DNA of 64,000 bases from Gallionella sp. Its GTDB lineage: Bacteria > Pseudomonadota > Gammaproteobacteria > Burkholderiales > Gallionellaceae. Made by a program: the position numbers and the translations under genes. The first letter of the stretch is position 1; every line of letters begins with the position of its first letter. Shown here piece after piece: positions 26,417 through 37,631 of this stretch. A model generated the notes under the pieces. It worked only from the letters and a program-made list of their open reading frames with translations. It ran no database searches and was not told the origin of the DNA. The stretch spans positions 1 through 64,000 of the forward strand of contig JAQTZW010000012.1 of the NCBI GenBank assembly GCA_028687575.1. Direction: 5' to 3'.

Positions 26417-27456
26417 TTGGCCAGTTCCCCATGCAGTGATGGGGGGATTTCCCCTGTCAGGGTATTCAGGAATTTGACGATTTTGGCGACATCGGCATCG
26501 CCCAGTTCAACACCCAGTTGGTATTTCGCCATGATGGTGACCGCCTTTTCCAGCGTGGGCGCGGAAGCATCATGGAAGTAAGGGGCCGTAAGCGCCACAT
26601 TGCGCAATGACGGCACACGAAATTCGTAGCGATGCTCCTCATTACCGGTCAGATTGAAACGGCCATAGTCCACCGTCTGAACATTGCCTCTGATTTCAAA
26701 GTAATTCTCGACCAGCCCAAGCTTTTCATACATGTTGCCACCGACATTGCTACCCTGATGGCAACTGGCGCAGCCCAACTCCTTAAACAATTGATAACCG
26801 GCAAATTCTTGCCCGTCCAACTGATTGCTCTCGCCACGCAGAAAACGGTCGAATCTCGCGTTGGGCGTGATCAATGAACGTTCGAAGGTGGCGATGGCAT
26901 CCTTGATGGATTCACGTTGGATACCGCTTTGATAGAGTGCTGCGAAATCTGCATGGTAGCTGCCATCCTTCTCCAGCGCGGCGACAACCTCAGGCCAACT
27001 CGCCCCCATCTCTTTGGGATTCTGTACCGGGCCGTCAATCTGATCTTCCAGGCTCGCCGCCCGGCCATCCCAGAACTGCCTGAAATTGAAACCGCTGTTG
27101 AATACGGTAGGGGCATTGATATCGCCAGTCGCGCCCTGTATGCCGACCGAACGCGGCAGCCCATCCACACCGCCCTTGTTCAGCGCATGGCAACTCTCGC
27201 AGGACACCGTGTTGTCACGGGACAGCCGGGTGTCACTGAACAGCCGACGCCCCAGCGCGACCTTGCGCGCATCCAGACTGACAGTCAGCGGGAGCGGCGT
27301 TATCGGTTCATCGCCCACCTTGAATTCGTCCGGTATGTGCCACGATGCAGGCATGGAATCAGGTACCACTGACGACGCATGCCACAGAAAGTGGCCCACC
27401 CCAGCCAGCACAAGCAGCAGGCCTGCCAGGATGGGGCCGTGGGATTTATTGAGCAT
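26413..27456 (-). CDS. Di-haem cytochrome c peroxidase (CcpA/MauG family), membrane-anchored
   Basis: Two haem-binding motifs, CESCH (86-90) and CASCH (229-233), place this 347-residue protein in the bacterial di-haem peroxidase family, which reduces hydrogen peroxide in the periplasm with electrons from c-type cytochromes. The N-terminal hydrophobic stretch (8-28) without a clear cleavage site suggests a membrane anchor. RLFSDTRLSRDNTVSCESCH and FNSGFNFRQFWDGRA are typical. The ATG at 27456 is preferred to the adjacent TTG. It lies between an HD-GYP regulator gene (37 bp upstream) and a hybrid kinase gene (4-bp overlap), so it may have a sensory as well as a detoxifying role. Confidence 0.9.
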   Translation of the reverse strand: MLNKSHGPILAGLLLVLAGVGHFLWHASSVVPDSMPASWHIPDEFKVGDEPITPLPLTVSLDARKVALGRRLFSDTRLSRDNTVSCESCHALNKGGVDGLPRSVGIQGATGDINAPTVFNSGFNFRQFWDGRAASLEDQIDGPVQNPKEMGASWPEVVAALEKDGSYHADFAALYQSGIQRESIKDAIATFERSLITPNARFDRFLRGESNQLDGQEFAGYQLFKELGCASCHQGSNVGGNMYEKLGLVENYFEIRGNVQTVDYGRFNLTGNEEHRYEFRVPSLRNVALTAPYFHDASAPTLEKAVTIMAKYQLGVELGDADVAKIVKFLNTLTGEIPPSLHGELAK

Positions 27457-27493
27457 CAAGTTTCACCCCCTGACGAATGCCATGTATGAGCCG

Positions 27494-28570
27494 CTAATAT
27501 GCCCCAAGGTTGTGTCGATTATTCTCATAATCTTCTTCCTTGAAACGGTTGCGTATCTCCAGTATCGCCTCCCAGTTTTGCAGAAAAGCCTCAACGCAAG
27601 CTGGGTCAAAATGACTGCCCTTGCCTTCATTCAGCAGCGCAATAGCCCTGTCATCTTCCCAAGCTTTCTTGTATGGACGTTCCGAGGTCAGCGCATCAAA
27701 CACATCGGCAACCGCGCAGATCCTCGCAAAGATAGGGATGTCTTCACCCTTTACGCCGTATGGGTAGCCGCTGCCATCGTATTTCTCGTGATGCCCGAGT
27801 GCAATCTGCGCTGCGGCCTGCAACATCACCGAAGAACTACCATTCAGAATCTCGTAGCCCATGATGGCGTGGCGCTTCATGATCTCGAATTCATCATGAT
27901 CCAGGCGACCGGGTTTAAGCAGCACATTATCCGGAATACCCACCTTGCCGATGTCGTGCATGGGTGCAGCTTCCAGCAACAATTCCTGGTCGGCTTCTGA
28001 CAAGCCCAAATTCGCCGCGATAAGTTTGCTGTAATGCGACATACGCAAGATGTGCGCGCCAGTCTCTGGATCGCGCGAGTCGGCCGCCTTGGACAGACGG
28101 ATGACCGTCTCACGCTCGCGCGCCAGTATCTCGGCAGTTGCCTTCCTGACCTCTTCTGCCAGCCATTCCGCGCGATCAGCCAGCTTGCGCTGACTGCGGC
28201 GTAGCGACAGCATGTTGCGCGAACGCGCCATGAATTCGGCCTTGTCTATCGGCTTGGTGAGGAAATCGTTGGCACCCGCCTCCAGCGCCTGATGACGTAT
28301 CGTCAACTGATCGTTGGCGGTAATCATCAGCACCGGAATATCCTCGCGCCCCGGCGTGGCGCGCAATCGCCTGACGAACTCAATGCCATCCATCTCCGGC
28401 ATCATGTAGTCCACGATCACGAGATCGGGCAACTGTTCTACACACCAATCCAGACCCTTCACGGGTTCCGTGAAACCCATAGCGACACTATCCTCAAGCT
28501 TGCCGACCAGATGCGACAGCAGCGTGATATTGATAGGCGTGTCATCCACAATAATGACGCTCATCTTCAT
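27494..28570 (-). CDS. Response regulator with HD-GYP phosphodiesterase domain
   Basis: A receiver domain (phospho-acceptor in VIVDYMMPEMDG, residue 54 from this start) is joined by a coiled linker to an HD-GYP domain with MHDIGKVGIPD, LGHHEKYDGSGYPYG and FDALTSERPYK. All signature residues are present, so hydrolysis of c-di-GMP is likely. It is the first gene of an operon with a cytochrome c peroxidase and a hybrid kinase, the obvious phosphodonor. The ATG at 28570 sits five bases after GGGGA; later ATG 28564 is possible. Confidence 0.92.
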   Translation of the reverse strand: MKMSVIIVDDTPINITLLSHLVGKLEDSVAMGFTEPVKGLDWCVEQLPDLVIVDYMMPEMDGIEFVRRLRATPGREDIPVLMITANDQLTIRHQALEAGANDFLTKPIDKAEFMARSRNMLSLRRSQRKLADRAEWLAEEVRKATAEILARERETVIRLSKAADSRDPETGAHILRMSHYSKLIAANLGLSEADQELLLEAAPMHDIGKVGIPDNVLLKPGRLDHDEFEIMKRHAIMGYEILNGSSSVMLQAAAQIALGHHEKYDGSGYPYGVKGEDIPIFARICAVADVFDALTSERPYKKAWEDDRAIALLNEGKGSHFDPACVEAFLQNWEAILEIRNRFKEEDYENNRHNLGAY

Positions 28571-28692
28571 TTGTATCCCCAACTCCCAGATGGCGCGCTT
28601 GAACGCGCCGAAAATTTGCTTACAGCAAACTTATCGTCCGTTATAGCGGAAACTTTAGGAGCTTATGCCGTGAATAGCACTGGCAAATGAAT

Positions 28693-29334
28693 TCAATTCG
28701 AATGTAGGCGCTGGCGGAGGTAGCCCAGCAGTCCGGGCAGGAAGGAAAGCAGGATGACACCCAACACGATCAGGGTGAGGTTGTTCTTGACCACCGGGAT
28801 GTTGCCAAAGAAATAGCCGGCCAGCGTCAGGCTGCCGATCCAGGCGATGCTGCCGGCTGCGCTGAACAGCACGAACAGCCTGTATTGCATGGTGCCGATG
28901 CCGGCCACGAACGGCGCGAAGGTGCGGATGATAGGCATGAAGCGCGCAAAGATGATGGTCTTGCCGCCATGTTTCTCGTAGAAGGCGTGGGTCTTTGCAA
29001 GATGCTCGTGCTTGAGCAGCCTGCCCTCGAAACGCAGGAACAGCCGCATGCCAATCAGCCGTCCGACCCAGTAATTGGTGTTGTCGCCAGTGAATGCCGC
29101 CAGCATCAACAGTGGCATCAGCCAGTGCAGTTGCAACGCGTTCAACCCGCACAGCGCGCCCGCCACGAACAGCAGCGAATCGCCCGGCAGAAAGGGCGCG
29201 AACACCAGCCCGGTTTCAGCGAAAATGATCAGGAACAGGATGCCGTACACCCATACGCCATATTCGGCGGTGAGCTTCAGCAGATGGCCGTCCAGATGCA
29301 GGACGATGTCGAGAAAAGCGGTCAGTAGTTCCAC
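28693..29334 (-). CDS. DedA-family (VTT domain) membrane protein
   Basis: The 213-residue protein shows the DedA pattern: VFAPFLPGDSLLFVAGAL near residue 45, GDNTNYWVGRLIGMRLF, the FYEKHGGKTIIFARFMPIIRTFAPFVAG signature with its conserved arginines, and C-terminal helices. DedA proteins act as lipid transporters (flippases) for undecaprenyl phosphate or phosphatidylethanolamine and support proton-motive force. The start is GTG at 29334. It follows secF on the same strand, separated by a large hairpin. Confidence 0.92.
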   Translation of the reverse strand: MELLTAFLDIVLHLDGHLLKLTAEYGVWVYGILFLIIFAETGLVFAPFLPGDSLLFVAGALCGLNALQLHWLMPLLMLAAFTGDNTNYWVGRLIGMRLFLRFEGRLLKHEHLAKTHAFYEKHGGKTIIFARFMPIIRTFAPFVAGIGTMQYRLFVLFSAAGSIAWIGSLTLAGYFFGNIPVVKNNLTLIVLGVILLSFLPGLLGYLRQRLHSN

Positions 29335-29348
29335 GGATATTCCTAAAA

Positions 29349-29415
29349 AAGGGGAAGAGGGAAGGGAGCGTCTCGCCGCTCACGGAGCGGGGTTTTACCC
29401 TTCTCCCTTCCCCTT
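29349..29415 (-). terminator. Large imperfect hairpin between secF and dedA
   Basis: AAGGGGAAG (29349-29357) pairs with CTTCCCCTT (29407-29415), and after a short internal mismatch GAAGGG pairs with CCCTTC. Nested inside is CCGCTC-ACG-GAGCGG. It lies 19 bp after the secF stop and 15 bp before dedA, so it may separate the two genes. No clear T-run is present. Confidence 0.55.
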
Positions 29416-29433
29416 GTTAACTCTTCCCTGCCG

Positions 29434-30366
29434 TCAAGGCAGCACTTCTTCCGCTTCGACCTTTTCGGGTTTGATGAAGTCTTCGCGTGACACGCCGAAC
29501 ATCATCAGCAGGGGGCTGGCGACCAGCACCGAGGAATAGATGCTGAACAGGATCCCAATCGTTAGTGCCATCGCGAAGTAGTGCAGCGTCTCGCCGCCCA
29601 TCACCAGCATCGCACCCACCATCATCTGCGTGGAGCCGTGCGTGATGATGGTGCGGGACATGGTGCGGGTGATGGCGTTGTCTATGATCTCGGCGGTCTC
29701 GGCGCGGCGCATCTTCTTGAAGTTCTCGCGGATACGGTCGAACACCACCACCGACTCATTCACCGAATAGCCCAGCACCGCCAGCACCGCCGCCAGCACC
29801 GACAGCGAGAATTCCCACTGGAAGAAGGCGAAGAAGCCCAGGATGATGACCACATCGTGCAGGTTGGCGATGATCGCCGACAGGCCGAACTTCCACTCGA
29901 AGCGCAACCACAGGTAGCCCACGATGCCCAAAGACACCAAGAACAGCGCCATCAGGCCGTTGTCCACCAAGTCCTTACCGACCTGCGGGCCGACGAACTC
30001 GACGCGGCGCATCTCCACGCTGGCATCCTGGCGGCGCAGACTCTCCATCACATGCTCACTCAACTGCGCACCGGACACCTTCTCCTTCAGCGGAATCTGG
30101 ATCAGCACGTCGTGGCTGGTGCCGAAGTTCTGCACCTGTGCATCAGGAAACTCGCCTGCAGTCAGTTGCTTGCGTACCGCCACCAGATCGGCGGGCTGCG
30201 CGTAATGCACTTCCATCACCGTACCGCCGGTGAAATCCACGCCAAAATTCAATCCCTTGGTGAACAGGAACAATACCGCGACCAGAAAGGTCACCAGCGA
30301 AATACTGGTGGTGATCTTGCCGTAGCTCATGAACGGGATGTCGCGCTTGATCTTGAAAAATTCCAT
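29434..30366 (-). CDS. secF: Protein translocase subunit SecF
   Basis: The 310-residue protein has the SecF order: N-terminal helix, GLNFGVDFTGGTVMEV, a periplasmic domain with VGPQVGKDLVDNG, and five further helices including YSVNESVVVFDRIREN. With SecD it uses the proton-motive force to complete protein export through SecYEG. It follows secD by 10 bp. Confidence 0.97.
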   Translation of the reverse strand: MEFFKIKRDIPFMSYGKITTSISLVTFLVAVLFLFTKGLNFGVDFTGGTVMEVHYAQPADLVAVRKQLTAGEFPDAQVQNFGTSHDVLIQIPLKEKVSGAQLSEHVMESLRRQDASVEMRRVEFVGPQVGKDLVDNGLMALFLVSLGIVGYLWLRFEWKFGLSAIIANLHDVVIILGFFAFFQWEFSLSVLAAVLAVLGYSVNESVVVFDRIRENFKKMRRAETAEIIDNAITRTMSRTIITHGSTQMMVGAMLVMGGETLHYFAMALTIGILFSIYSSVLVASPLLMMFGVSREDFIKPEKVEAEEVLP

Positions 30367-30376
30367 GTTGATACTC

Positions 30377-32188
30377 CTAGCCGATAGAGACGCTGGTCAG
30401 TCTGGCCTTGCGTCCGTAGATCAGATTGACGATGGCGCGCGACACCAGCACCGCGCTGAACATCGAGGTCAGGATGCCGAGACACAGCACCACCGCGAAG
30501 CCCTTGATGGGGCCTGACCCGAACAGGAACAGTGCGATACCGGCGATCAGGTTGGTGATGTTGGAGTCCACGATGGTGGCGAAGGCGTTCTCATAGCCGG
30601 CGGTGATGGAGGCTTGCGGTGTCATGCCGTTGCGCAACTCCTCGCGGATACGTTCGTTGATCAGCACGTTGGAATCAATCGCCATACCCAGCGTCAGCGC
30701 GATACCCGCCATACCCGGCAGCGTCAGCGTGGCCTGCAGCATGGACAACAGCGCCACCAGCAACAGCAGGTTGGCGGCCAGCGCCAGCACCGAGATGGTG
30801 CCGAACATCAGGTAGTAGGCGACCATAAACACCGAAATCATCATGAAGCCGATCTTGGTCGAATTGAAGCCGCGCGCAATGTTGTCGGCACCCAGACTAG
30901 GGCCGATGGTACGTTCCTCGACGATCTCCATGGGGGCAGCCAAGGCACCTGCGCGCAGCAGCAACGCGGTGTTCTGCGCTTCTTCGGAAGTCATCTTGCC
31001 GCTGATCTGTACGCGTCCGCCGCCAATCTCCTCGCGGATCACCGGTGCGGTGACGATCTCGCCACGGCCTTTCTCGAACAGGATGATAGCCATGCGCTTG
31101 CCGACGTTCTCGCGGGTAGCATCCTTGAACTTGCGCGCGCCCGCGCCGTCCAGATTGATATGCACCGCCGGTTCATTGTTGCGGTTGTCAAAACCGGGCT
31201 GCGCATCGTTGATGCGCTCACCAGTCAGGATCACCTGCTTTTTCACCAGCAGATAGCCGCCATCGGCGTTCTTGAACTGTTCTGTACCGAATGGCGCAGG
31301 CTCGCCCTCAACCACTTGATGCTCATCATCCACCAGACGCACTTCCAGCGTCGCGGTGCGACCCAGAATATCTTTGGCGCGCGCCGTATCCTGTACACCG
31401 GGCAACTGCACCACCACGCGATCCGCACCCTGCTGCTGGATCACAGGCTCTGCCACGCCCAGTTCGTTGACGCGATTGCGCAGCGTTAGCAAGTTCTGCT
31501 GCACGGCTGCTTCCTGGATACGGTGTTCCGCCTCCGGCTTCAGACTGGCCAGCAACAGGAAGTCGCTGCCTTCTTCCTTGTTGGCAAAGGCGTAATCGGT
31601 GAACGATTGCTTGAGTTTCTCCTCGCCCTTGCTGCGCGCAGCCGCATCGCGGAACTTCACCTGCAGCGTCTTGCCGTCACGGTTCACGCCGGAATACGAG
31701 ATGCGCTCCTCGCGCAGCGCACTGCGCACATCACCCGAAGCCGCCTCCAGCGCCTTGTCCAGCGCGGTCTTCATGTCCACTTGCAACAGGAAATGCACCC
31801 CGCCGCGCAAATCCAGACCGAGGTACATCGGCAGCGCATGCAGGTTGGTCAGCCAATTCGGCGAACGCGGCAACAAATTGAGCGCGACCACATAATCCTC
31901 ACCCAGTTGCGCGACCAGTACATCCTTGGCCTTGAGTTGGGCATCGGTATCGGTGAAACGTGCCTTGATGCTGTTGCCGTCTAAAGCGATCATGTCAGCG
32001 TTCAGGCTGGCCGCCTTGAGTGTATCCTCGACTTTCCCCAGCAAAGCGGTATCAGCCTTGATATTGGAACGTAACGGCAACACCTGCACGGCGGGCGATT
32101 CGCCAAAGAAATTCGGCAAGGTGTAGATCAGACCGATCAGCAGAACGAATGCAATCAGCAGATTTTTCCACAGCGGGTAACGATTCAT
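30377..32188 (-). CDS. secD: Protein translocase subunit SecD
   Basis: The 603-residue protein shows PNFFGESPAVQV, LGLDLRGGVHFLLQVD, the P1 head region and the C-terminal six-helix block with ALTLGMAIDSNVLINERIREEL. It is the large subunit of the SecDF motor. A rho-independent terminator lies between yajC and this gene, so secDF expression depends on read-through or on an internal promoter. Confidence 0.97.
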   Translation of the reverse strand: MNRYPLWKNLLIAFVLLIGLIYTLPNFFGESPAVQVLPLRSNIKADTALLGKVEDTLKAASLNADMIALDGNSIKARFTDTDAQLKAKDVLVAQLGEDYVVALNLLPRSPNWLTNLHALPMYLGLDLRGGVHFLLQVDMKTALDKALEAASGDVRSALREERISYSGVNRDGKTLQVKFRDAAARSKGEEKLKQSFTDYAFANKEEGSDFLLLASLKPEAEHRIQEAAVQQNLLTLRNRVNELGVAEPVIQQQGADRVVVQLPGVQDTARAKDILGRTATLEVRLVDDEHQVVEGEPAPFGTEQFKNADGGYLLVKKQVILTGERINDAQPGFDNRNNEPAVHINLDGAGARKFKDATRENVGKRMAIILFEKGRGEIVTAPVIREEIGGGRVQISGKMTSEEAQNTALLLRAGALAAPMEIVEERTIGPSLGADNIARGFNSTKIGFMMISVFMVAYYLMFGTISVLALAANLLLLVALLSMLQATLTLPGMAGIALTLGMAIDSNVLINERIREELRNGMTPQASITAGYENAFATIVDSNITNLIAGIALFLFGSGPIKGFAVVLCLGILTSMFSAVLVSRAIVNLIYGRKARLTSVSIG

Positions 32189-32222
32189 AACGACTCCAGG
32201 GTGTTGCTTGCGACGGGTTCAC

Positions 32223-32252
32223 AAAAACGCGCCAGACGGTTGGTCTGGCGCG
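32223..32252 (-). terminator. Intrinsic terminator between yajC and secD
   Basis: On the minus strand a 10-bp stem (32252-32243 with 32237-32228, CGCGCCAGAC type) with a 5-base loop is followed directly by TTTTT (32227-32223). It begins 10 bp after the yajC stop and lies 35 bp before the secD start. Confidence 0.8.
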
Positions 32253-32261
32253 CTTCATGAG

Positions 32262-32588
32262 TTACTTGATGGACTTGATCGTGCCTTTGGGCAACACGCT
32301 CTGGATTGCAGCCTTCTGAACGGTCACTTCGACGTTCTCGGCCAGTTCCAGACTGATGTATTCCTCGAAAACCTTGCCTACACGACCCACTTCGCCGCCC
32401 ACTGTCACGACTTCGTCACCGCGTTGCAGCGCTTCCATCATGGCCTTGTGTTCCTTGGCGCGCTTGGCCTGCGGACGCAAAACCAAAAAGTAGAACACCG
32501 CGATCAGGGCGATCAGTGGCAAATATTCCATGATGCCGCCACCGGCTGCCGGCGCGGCTGCTTCTGCATAAGCATTGCTGATAAACAT
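32262..32588 (-). CDS. yajC: Sec translocon accessory subunit YajC
   Basis: The 108-residue protein has one N-terminal membrane helix (EYLPLIALIAVFYFLVLRPQ) followed by KRAKEHKAMMEALQRGDEVVTVGG, the YajC signature, and a small cytosolic domain. It associates with SecDF and SecYEG. It lies in the conserved order queA-tgt-yajC-secD-secF. Confidence 0.96.
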   Translation of the reverse strand: MFISNAYAEAAAPAAGGGIMEYLPLIALIAVFYFLVLRPQAKRAKEHKAMMEALQRGDEVVTVGGEVGRVGKVFEEYISLELAENVEVTVQKAAIQSVLPKGTIKSIK

Positions 32589-32698
32589 ACTTTAAAACTC
32601 CACAAATCAATCAAAAGGCGCGCATTCTAGCATGAAGCATGTTACCGCTTCATGTCTAACCGGGTACGCGACAGAGAATACAGCCTGTATCCGCCCGA

Positions 32699-34922
<2,224 letters not shown>

Positions 34923-34971
34923 CAAGCCTCAACACTCCCACTCGGGGATTTTCGTAAAGGCGCGATTGTAG

Positions 34972-35000
34972 TTGATATGCGAGACGGTTTCATGGATAAT
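34972..35000 (+). promoter_or_regulatory. Sigma-70 promoter of tRNA-Leu
   Basis: TTGATA (34972-34977) and GATAAT (34995-35000) are separated by 17 bp, each one mismatch from consensus. The tRNA begins at 35013, so the transcript has a short leader. The promoter is divergent to queA. Confidence 0.8.
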
Positions 35001-35012
35001 GCGCCGCTCTTC

Positions 35013-35099
35013 GCCGGGGTGATGGAACTGGTAGACGTGCCGGACTCAAAATCCGGTGCCCGAGAGGGCGTGGGGGTTCGATTCCCCCCCCCGGCACCA
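35013..35099 (+). tRNA. tRNA-Leu(CAA)
   Basis: The 87-nt gene has acceptor stem GCCGGGG/CCCCGGC, discriminator A and an encoded CCA (35097-35099). The anticodon stem CCGGA/TCCGG encloses the loop CTCAAAA, giving anticodon CAA for UUG codons. A long variable arm (GCCC-GAGA-GGGC) marks it as a class II leucine tRNA, and the GGTTCGATTC T-loop is normal. It has its own promoter and terminator. Confidence 0.95.
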
Positions 35100-35108
35100 A
35101 ACGATGAG

Positions 35109-35133
35109 AAAGGCAGGTTATCCTGCCTTTTTT
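35109..35133 (+). terminator. Intrinsic terminator after tRNA-Leu
   Basis: AAAGGCAGG (35109-35117) pairs with CCTGCCTTT (35122-35130) around TTAT, continuing into a T-run. It lies 9 bp after the tRNA and 33 bp before the Nudix gene. Confidence 0.88.
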
Positions 35134-35165
35134 CTTTTTATGGATTCCCCTCTGGGAGCGCGCCG

Positions 35166-35612
35166 ATGATCTGGAAACCCAACGTCACAGTCGCCGCCGT
35201 CATCGAACGCGACGGAAAATTCCTGCTGGTCGAGGAAGAGACCTCGCAAGGGCTGCGTTTCAACCAGCCCGCCGGACACTGGGAAGACGACGAATCCCTG
35301 ACCGCCGCCGCGATCCGCGAAGTGCTGGAAGAGACCGCCTACGACTTCATCCCCGAACACCTGATCGGCATCTATCGCTGGCATTCCGACTCGGCCAACG
35401 TGACCTATCTGCGCTTCGCCTTCTGCGGCCAGGCCACCACCCACCACCCCGAACGCCAACTGGACACCGGCATCGTTGGCGCGGTGTGGCTCAGTCTGGA
35501 CGAGATACGCGCCAACCAGTCGCGCCACCGCAGCCCGCTGATCCTGCGTTGCGTGGCAGATTATCTGGCCGGCAAACGCTACCCGCTCGATCTGCTGGTG
35601 CACTATGACTAA
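35166..35612 (+). CDS. nudJ: Nudix hydrolase, NudJ-like (phosphatase for thiamine-type pyrophosphates or NTPs)
   Basis: The 148-residue protein carries the Nudix box G-x5-E-x7-REVLEET at GHWEDDESLTAAAIREVLEE; the final glycine of the classical box is alanine (EETAY). The N-terminal KPNVTVAAVIERDGKFLLVEE and the RFNQPAGHWE context match NudJ, which in E. coli hydrolyses HMP-PP, nucleoside di- and triphosphates. The reading frame is open far upstream across the tRNA, but the ATG at 35166 is the only start that fits the family. mnmA follows after a repeat element, as is common in this gene order. Confidence 0.87.
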   Translation: MIWKPNVTVAAVIERDGKFLLVEEETSQGLRFNQPAGHWEDDESLTAAAIREVLEETAYDFIPEHLIGIYRWHSDSANVTYLRFAFCGQATTHHPERQLDTGIVGAVWLSLDEIRANQSRHRSPLILRCVADYLAGKRYPLDLLVHYD

Positions 35613-35620
35613 GCCTTGTC

Positions 35621-35729
35621 GTCATTCCCGCGCAAGCGGGAATCCAGTCGTCAGCCGCTCAGCTCAACTGTTTTTCCGCTGCGCGGAAATGCCTTTTAAT
35701 AGCTGGATTCCCGCATGCGCGGGAATGAC
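35621..35729. repeat. Three-hairpin REP/BIME-like repeat upstream of mnmA
   Basis: The ends are 27-bp inverted repeats (35621-35647 and 35703-35729) with one mismatch, beginning GTCATTCCCGCG. Each arm folds by itself (ATTCCCGC with GCGGGAAT), and the middle contains TTTCCGC-TGC-GCGGAAA (35673-35689). It resembles REP/BIME repeats and shares the TTCCCGC-N4-GCGGGAA hairpin with the MITE-like elements in this window. Confidence 0.8.
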
Positions 35730-35740
35730 GGAGTTGCATC

Positions 35741-36829
35741 GTGGCCGCTAAGCGCGTCGTCGTCGGCATGTCGGGCGGGGTGGATTCCTCGGTCACCGCG
35801 CTGTTGTTGAAGCAGCAGGGCTATGACGTGATCGGCCTGTTCATGAAGAACTGGGAAGATGACGACGACAGCGAATACTGTTCGTCGCGTCAGGACCTGC
35901 TGGACGCGGTGTCGGTCGCCGACACCATCGGCATCCCCATCGAGGCGGTGAATTTCGCCAAGGAATACAAGGACCGCGTGTTCAGCGCGTTCTTGAGCGA
36001 ATATCAGGCCGGACGCACCCCCAACCCGGACATCCTGTGCAACGCCGAGATCAAGTTCAAGGCCTTTTTGGATCACGCCATGCGGCTGGGCGCGGACTGC
36101 ATCGCCACCGGCCATTACGCGCAGGTGCGCGAGGTGGCCGGCCAGTTCCAGTTGTTGAAGGCGTGCGATGCCAGCAAGGACCAGAGCTATTTCCTGAACC
36201 GACTGAATCAGGCGCAACTCTCCAAGGCGATGTTCCCGCTGGGCGGGATACTCAAATCCGAGGTGCGCCAGATCGCCGAACAGCACGGCCTGAGCAACCA
36301 CGCCAAGAAAGACAGCACCGGCATCTGCTTCATCGGCGAGCGCCCGTTCCGCGAATTTTTGAGCGGCTACCTGCCCACCCAGCCCGGCGAGATGTGGACG
36401 CCCGAAGGCAAACGGGTCGGCAAACATATCGGCCTGTCGTTCTACACCATCGGCCAGCGCCAAGGCTTGGGCATCGGCGGCGGCAAGGATTCCAGCGGCG
36501 AGCCGTGGTTCGTGGCCGCCAAGGACATGGCGAAAAACCGCCTGATCGTGGTGCAGGGCCACGACCACCCCGCGCTGCTCTACCCCTCGCTCACCGCACT
36601 CGACGCGCACTGGATCAGCGGCAACGCGCCCGACATCGGCGCGCCATACGCCGCCAAGACGCGCTACCGCCAGACCGACGCGCCGTGCCGAATCACGCAG
36701 CTTGAGGCCGGCCACTGCGCCATCGCCTTCGAGCAGCCGCAATGGGCAGTCACGCCGGGGCAATCGGTGGTGGTGTACGACGGCGAAATCTGCCTGGGCG
36801 GCGCGATCATCGAACAAGGACAGGTGTAA
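35741..36829 (+). CDS. mnmA: tRNA-specific 2-thiouridylase MnmA
   Basis: MnmA thiolates U34 of Lys, Glu and Gln tRNAs. The PP-loop SGGVDSS follows the GTG start directly. The nucleophilic cysteine lies in [12 protein letters not shown], and the second, persulfide-carrying cysteine in [13 protein letters not shown]. The length of 362 is normal. The ribosome binding site GGAG (35730-35733) starts at the last base pair of the repeat element upstream, so the repeat's hairpins could affect expression. The sulfur relay proteins are not in the window. Confidence 0.96.
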   Translation: MAAKRVVVGMSGGVDSSVTALLLKQQGYDVIGLFMKNWEDDDDSEYCSSRQDLLDAVSVADTIGIPIEAVNFAKEYKDRVFSAFLSEYQAGRTPNPDILCNAEIKFKAFLDHAMRLGADCIATGHYAQVREVAGQFQLLKACDASKDQSYFLNRLNQAQLSKAMFPLGGILKSEVRQIAEQHGLSNHAKKDSTGICFIGERPFREFLSGYLPTQPGEMWTPEGKRVGKHIGLSFYTIGQRQGLGIGGGKDSSGEPWFVAAKDMAKNRLIVVQGHDHPALLYPSLTALDAHWISGNAPDIGAPYAAKTRYRQTDAPCRITQLEAGHCAIAFEQPQWAVTPGQSVVVYDGEICLGGAIIEQGQV

Positions 36830-36929
36830 CTCTTTGGCGGCGGATACCTAACCGGCGCTGCTTTGCGCAGTCCCGCTTGACTGCCGGGTTATGCCGCATG
36901 TTTGAGCGGAACGACAGGAGTTGTTTTGC

Positions 36930-37631
36930 CTAGTTCGTGAATGCCGCAAGCCATTTTGAAAGATCAGTGTAGCCATTGAGACCAAGTCTGTAAGGCGAAC
37001 TTTGGGCACAAACCTCCGCATCATGCGAGAAGCTGGAGGTTGTAACTATTAGTCCTTGGGTAGCCCGATGCTGCTCAACAACACCAAGCATTCTCTGGAC
37101 AATACCGATGCCCACTTTGTTTTCCGGCAAGTATCTTTTGCATTCGACAAGATGCAATGTGCTTCCACCGAAGCCGTTTTTCTGAACAGCAATTATGTCA
37201 ATGCCACCATCGCGAGTTTCTGGCGTAAGTTCAACCTCGAATCCATTGTTCCGAAATACAGCAGCGACAAGTTCCTCGAACTTGCGGGGTGGGAGTGAAT
37301 GCAATAGCTCCGGGTGCCGACCGAAATAGGCGAGGACTTCAAGTTCGATGCTAGAGAACAGAATTGGTGAGGAAACGGCAAGACTTAGTTTTGATTGTTG
37401 ATAGAGCGTGCTTGCTTGATGGCCTTGCGTCATATCTAGCTTGCCGTCCGACACTCCCAAGTATTCAGAATGTAGCAGCGCGTCCAGTTCGTCATCTGTC
37501 AGCGGTTCATCAAGGAACAGCTTCTTCATCGCAGCGTCAGCACGCTCAATTCGATCAAAGATTTGCTGGGCGGTCGGAATTGATTTCCGCGCTCTTCGCG
37601 GTCGTTGCGTATGCTTCCTGACTTTGGACAT
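36930..37631 (-). CDS. Mrr-like restriction endonuclease
   Basis: The C-terminal half has the Mrr/PD-(D/E)xK nuclease core: the helix PPRKFEELVAAVFRNNGFEVELTP, TRDGGIDIIA with the catalytic aspartate, VECKRY with E and K, and VVEQHRATQGLIVTTSSFS. The N-terminal 100 residues are helical and not recognised. Such enzymes cut modified DNA (type IV restriction) or act in defence; the target here is unknown. It sits with an IS110 remnant and a MITE-like repeat between mnmA and purB, suggesting an insertion-prone site. ATG 37631 is preferred to TTG 37637. Confidence 0.8.
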   Translation of the reverse strand: MSKVRKHTQRPRRARKSIPTAQQIFDRIERADAAMKKLFLDEPLTDDELDALLHSEYLGVSDGKLDMTQGHQASTLYQQSKLSLAVSSPILFSSIELEVLAYFGRHPELLHSLPPRKFEELVAAVFRNNGFEVELTPETRDGGIDIIAVQKNGFGGSTLHLVECKRYLPENKVGIGIVQRMLGVVEQHRATQGLIVTTSSFSHDAEVCAQSSPYRLGLNGYTDLSKWLAAFTN

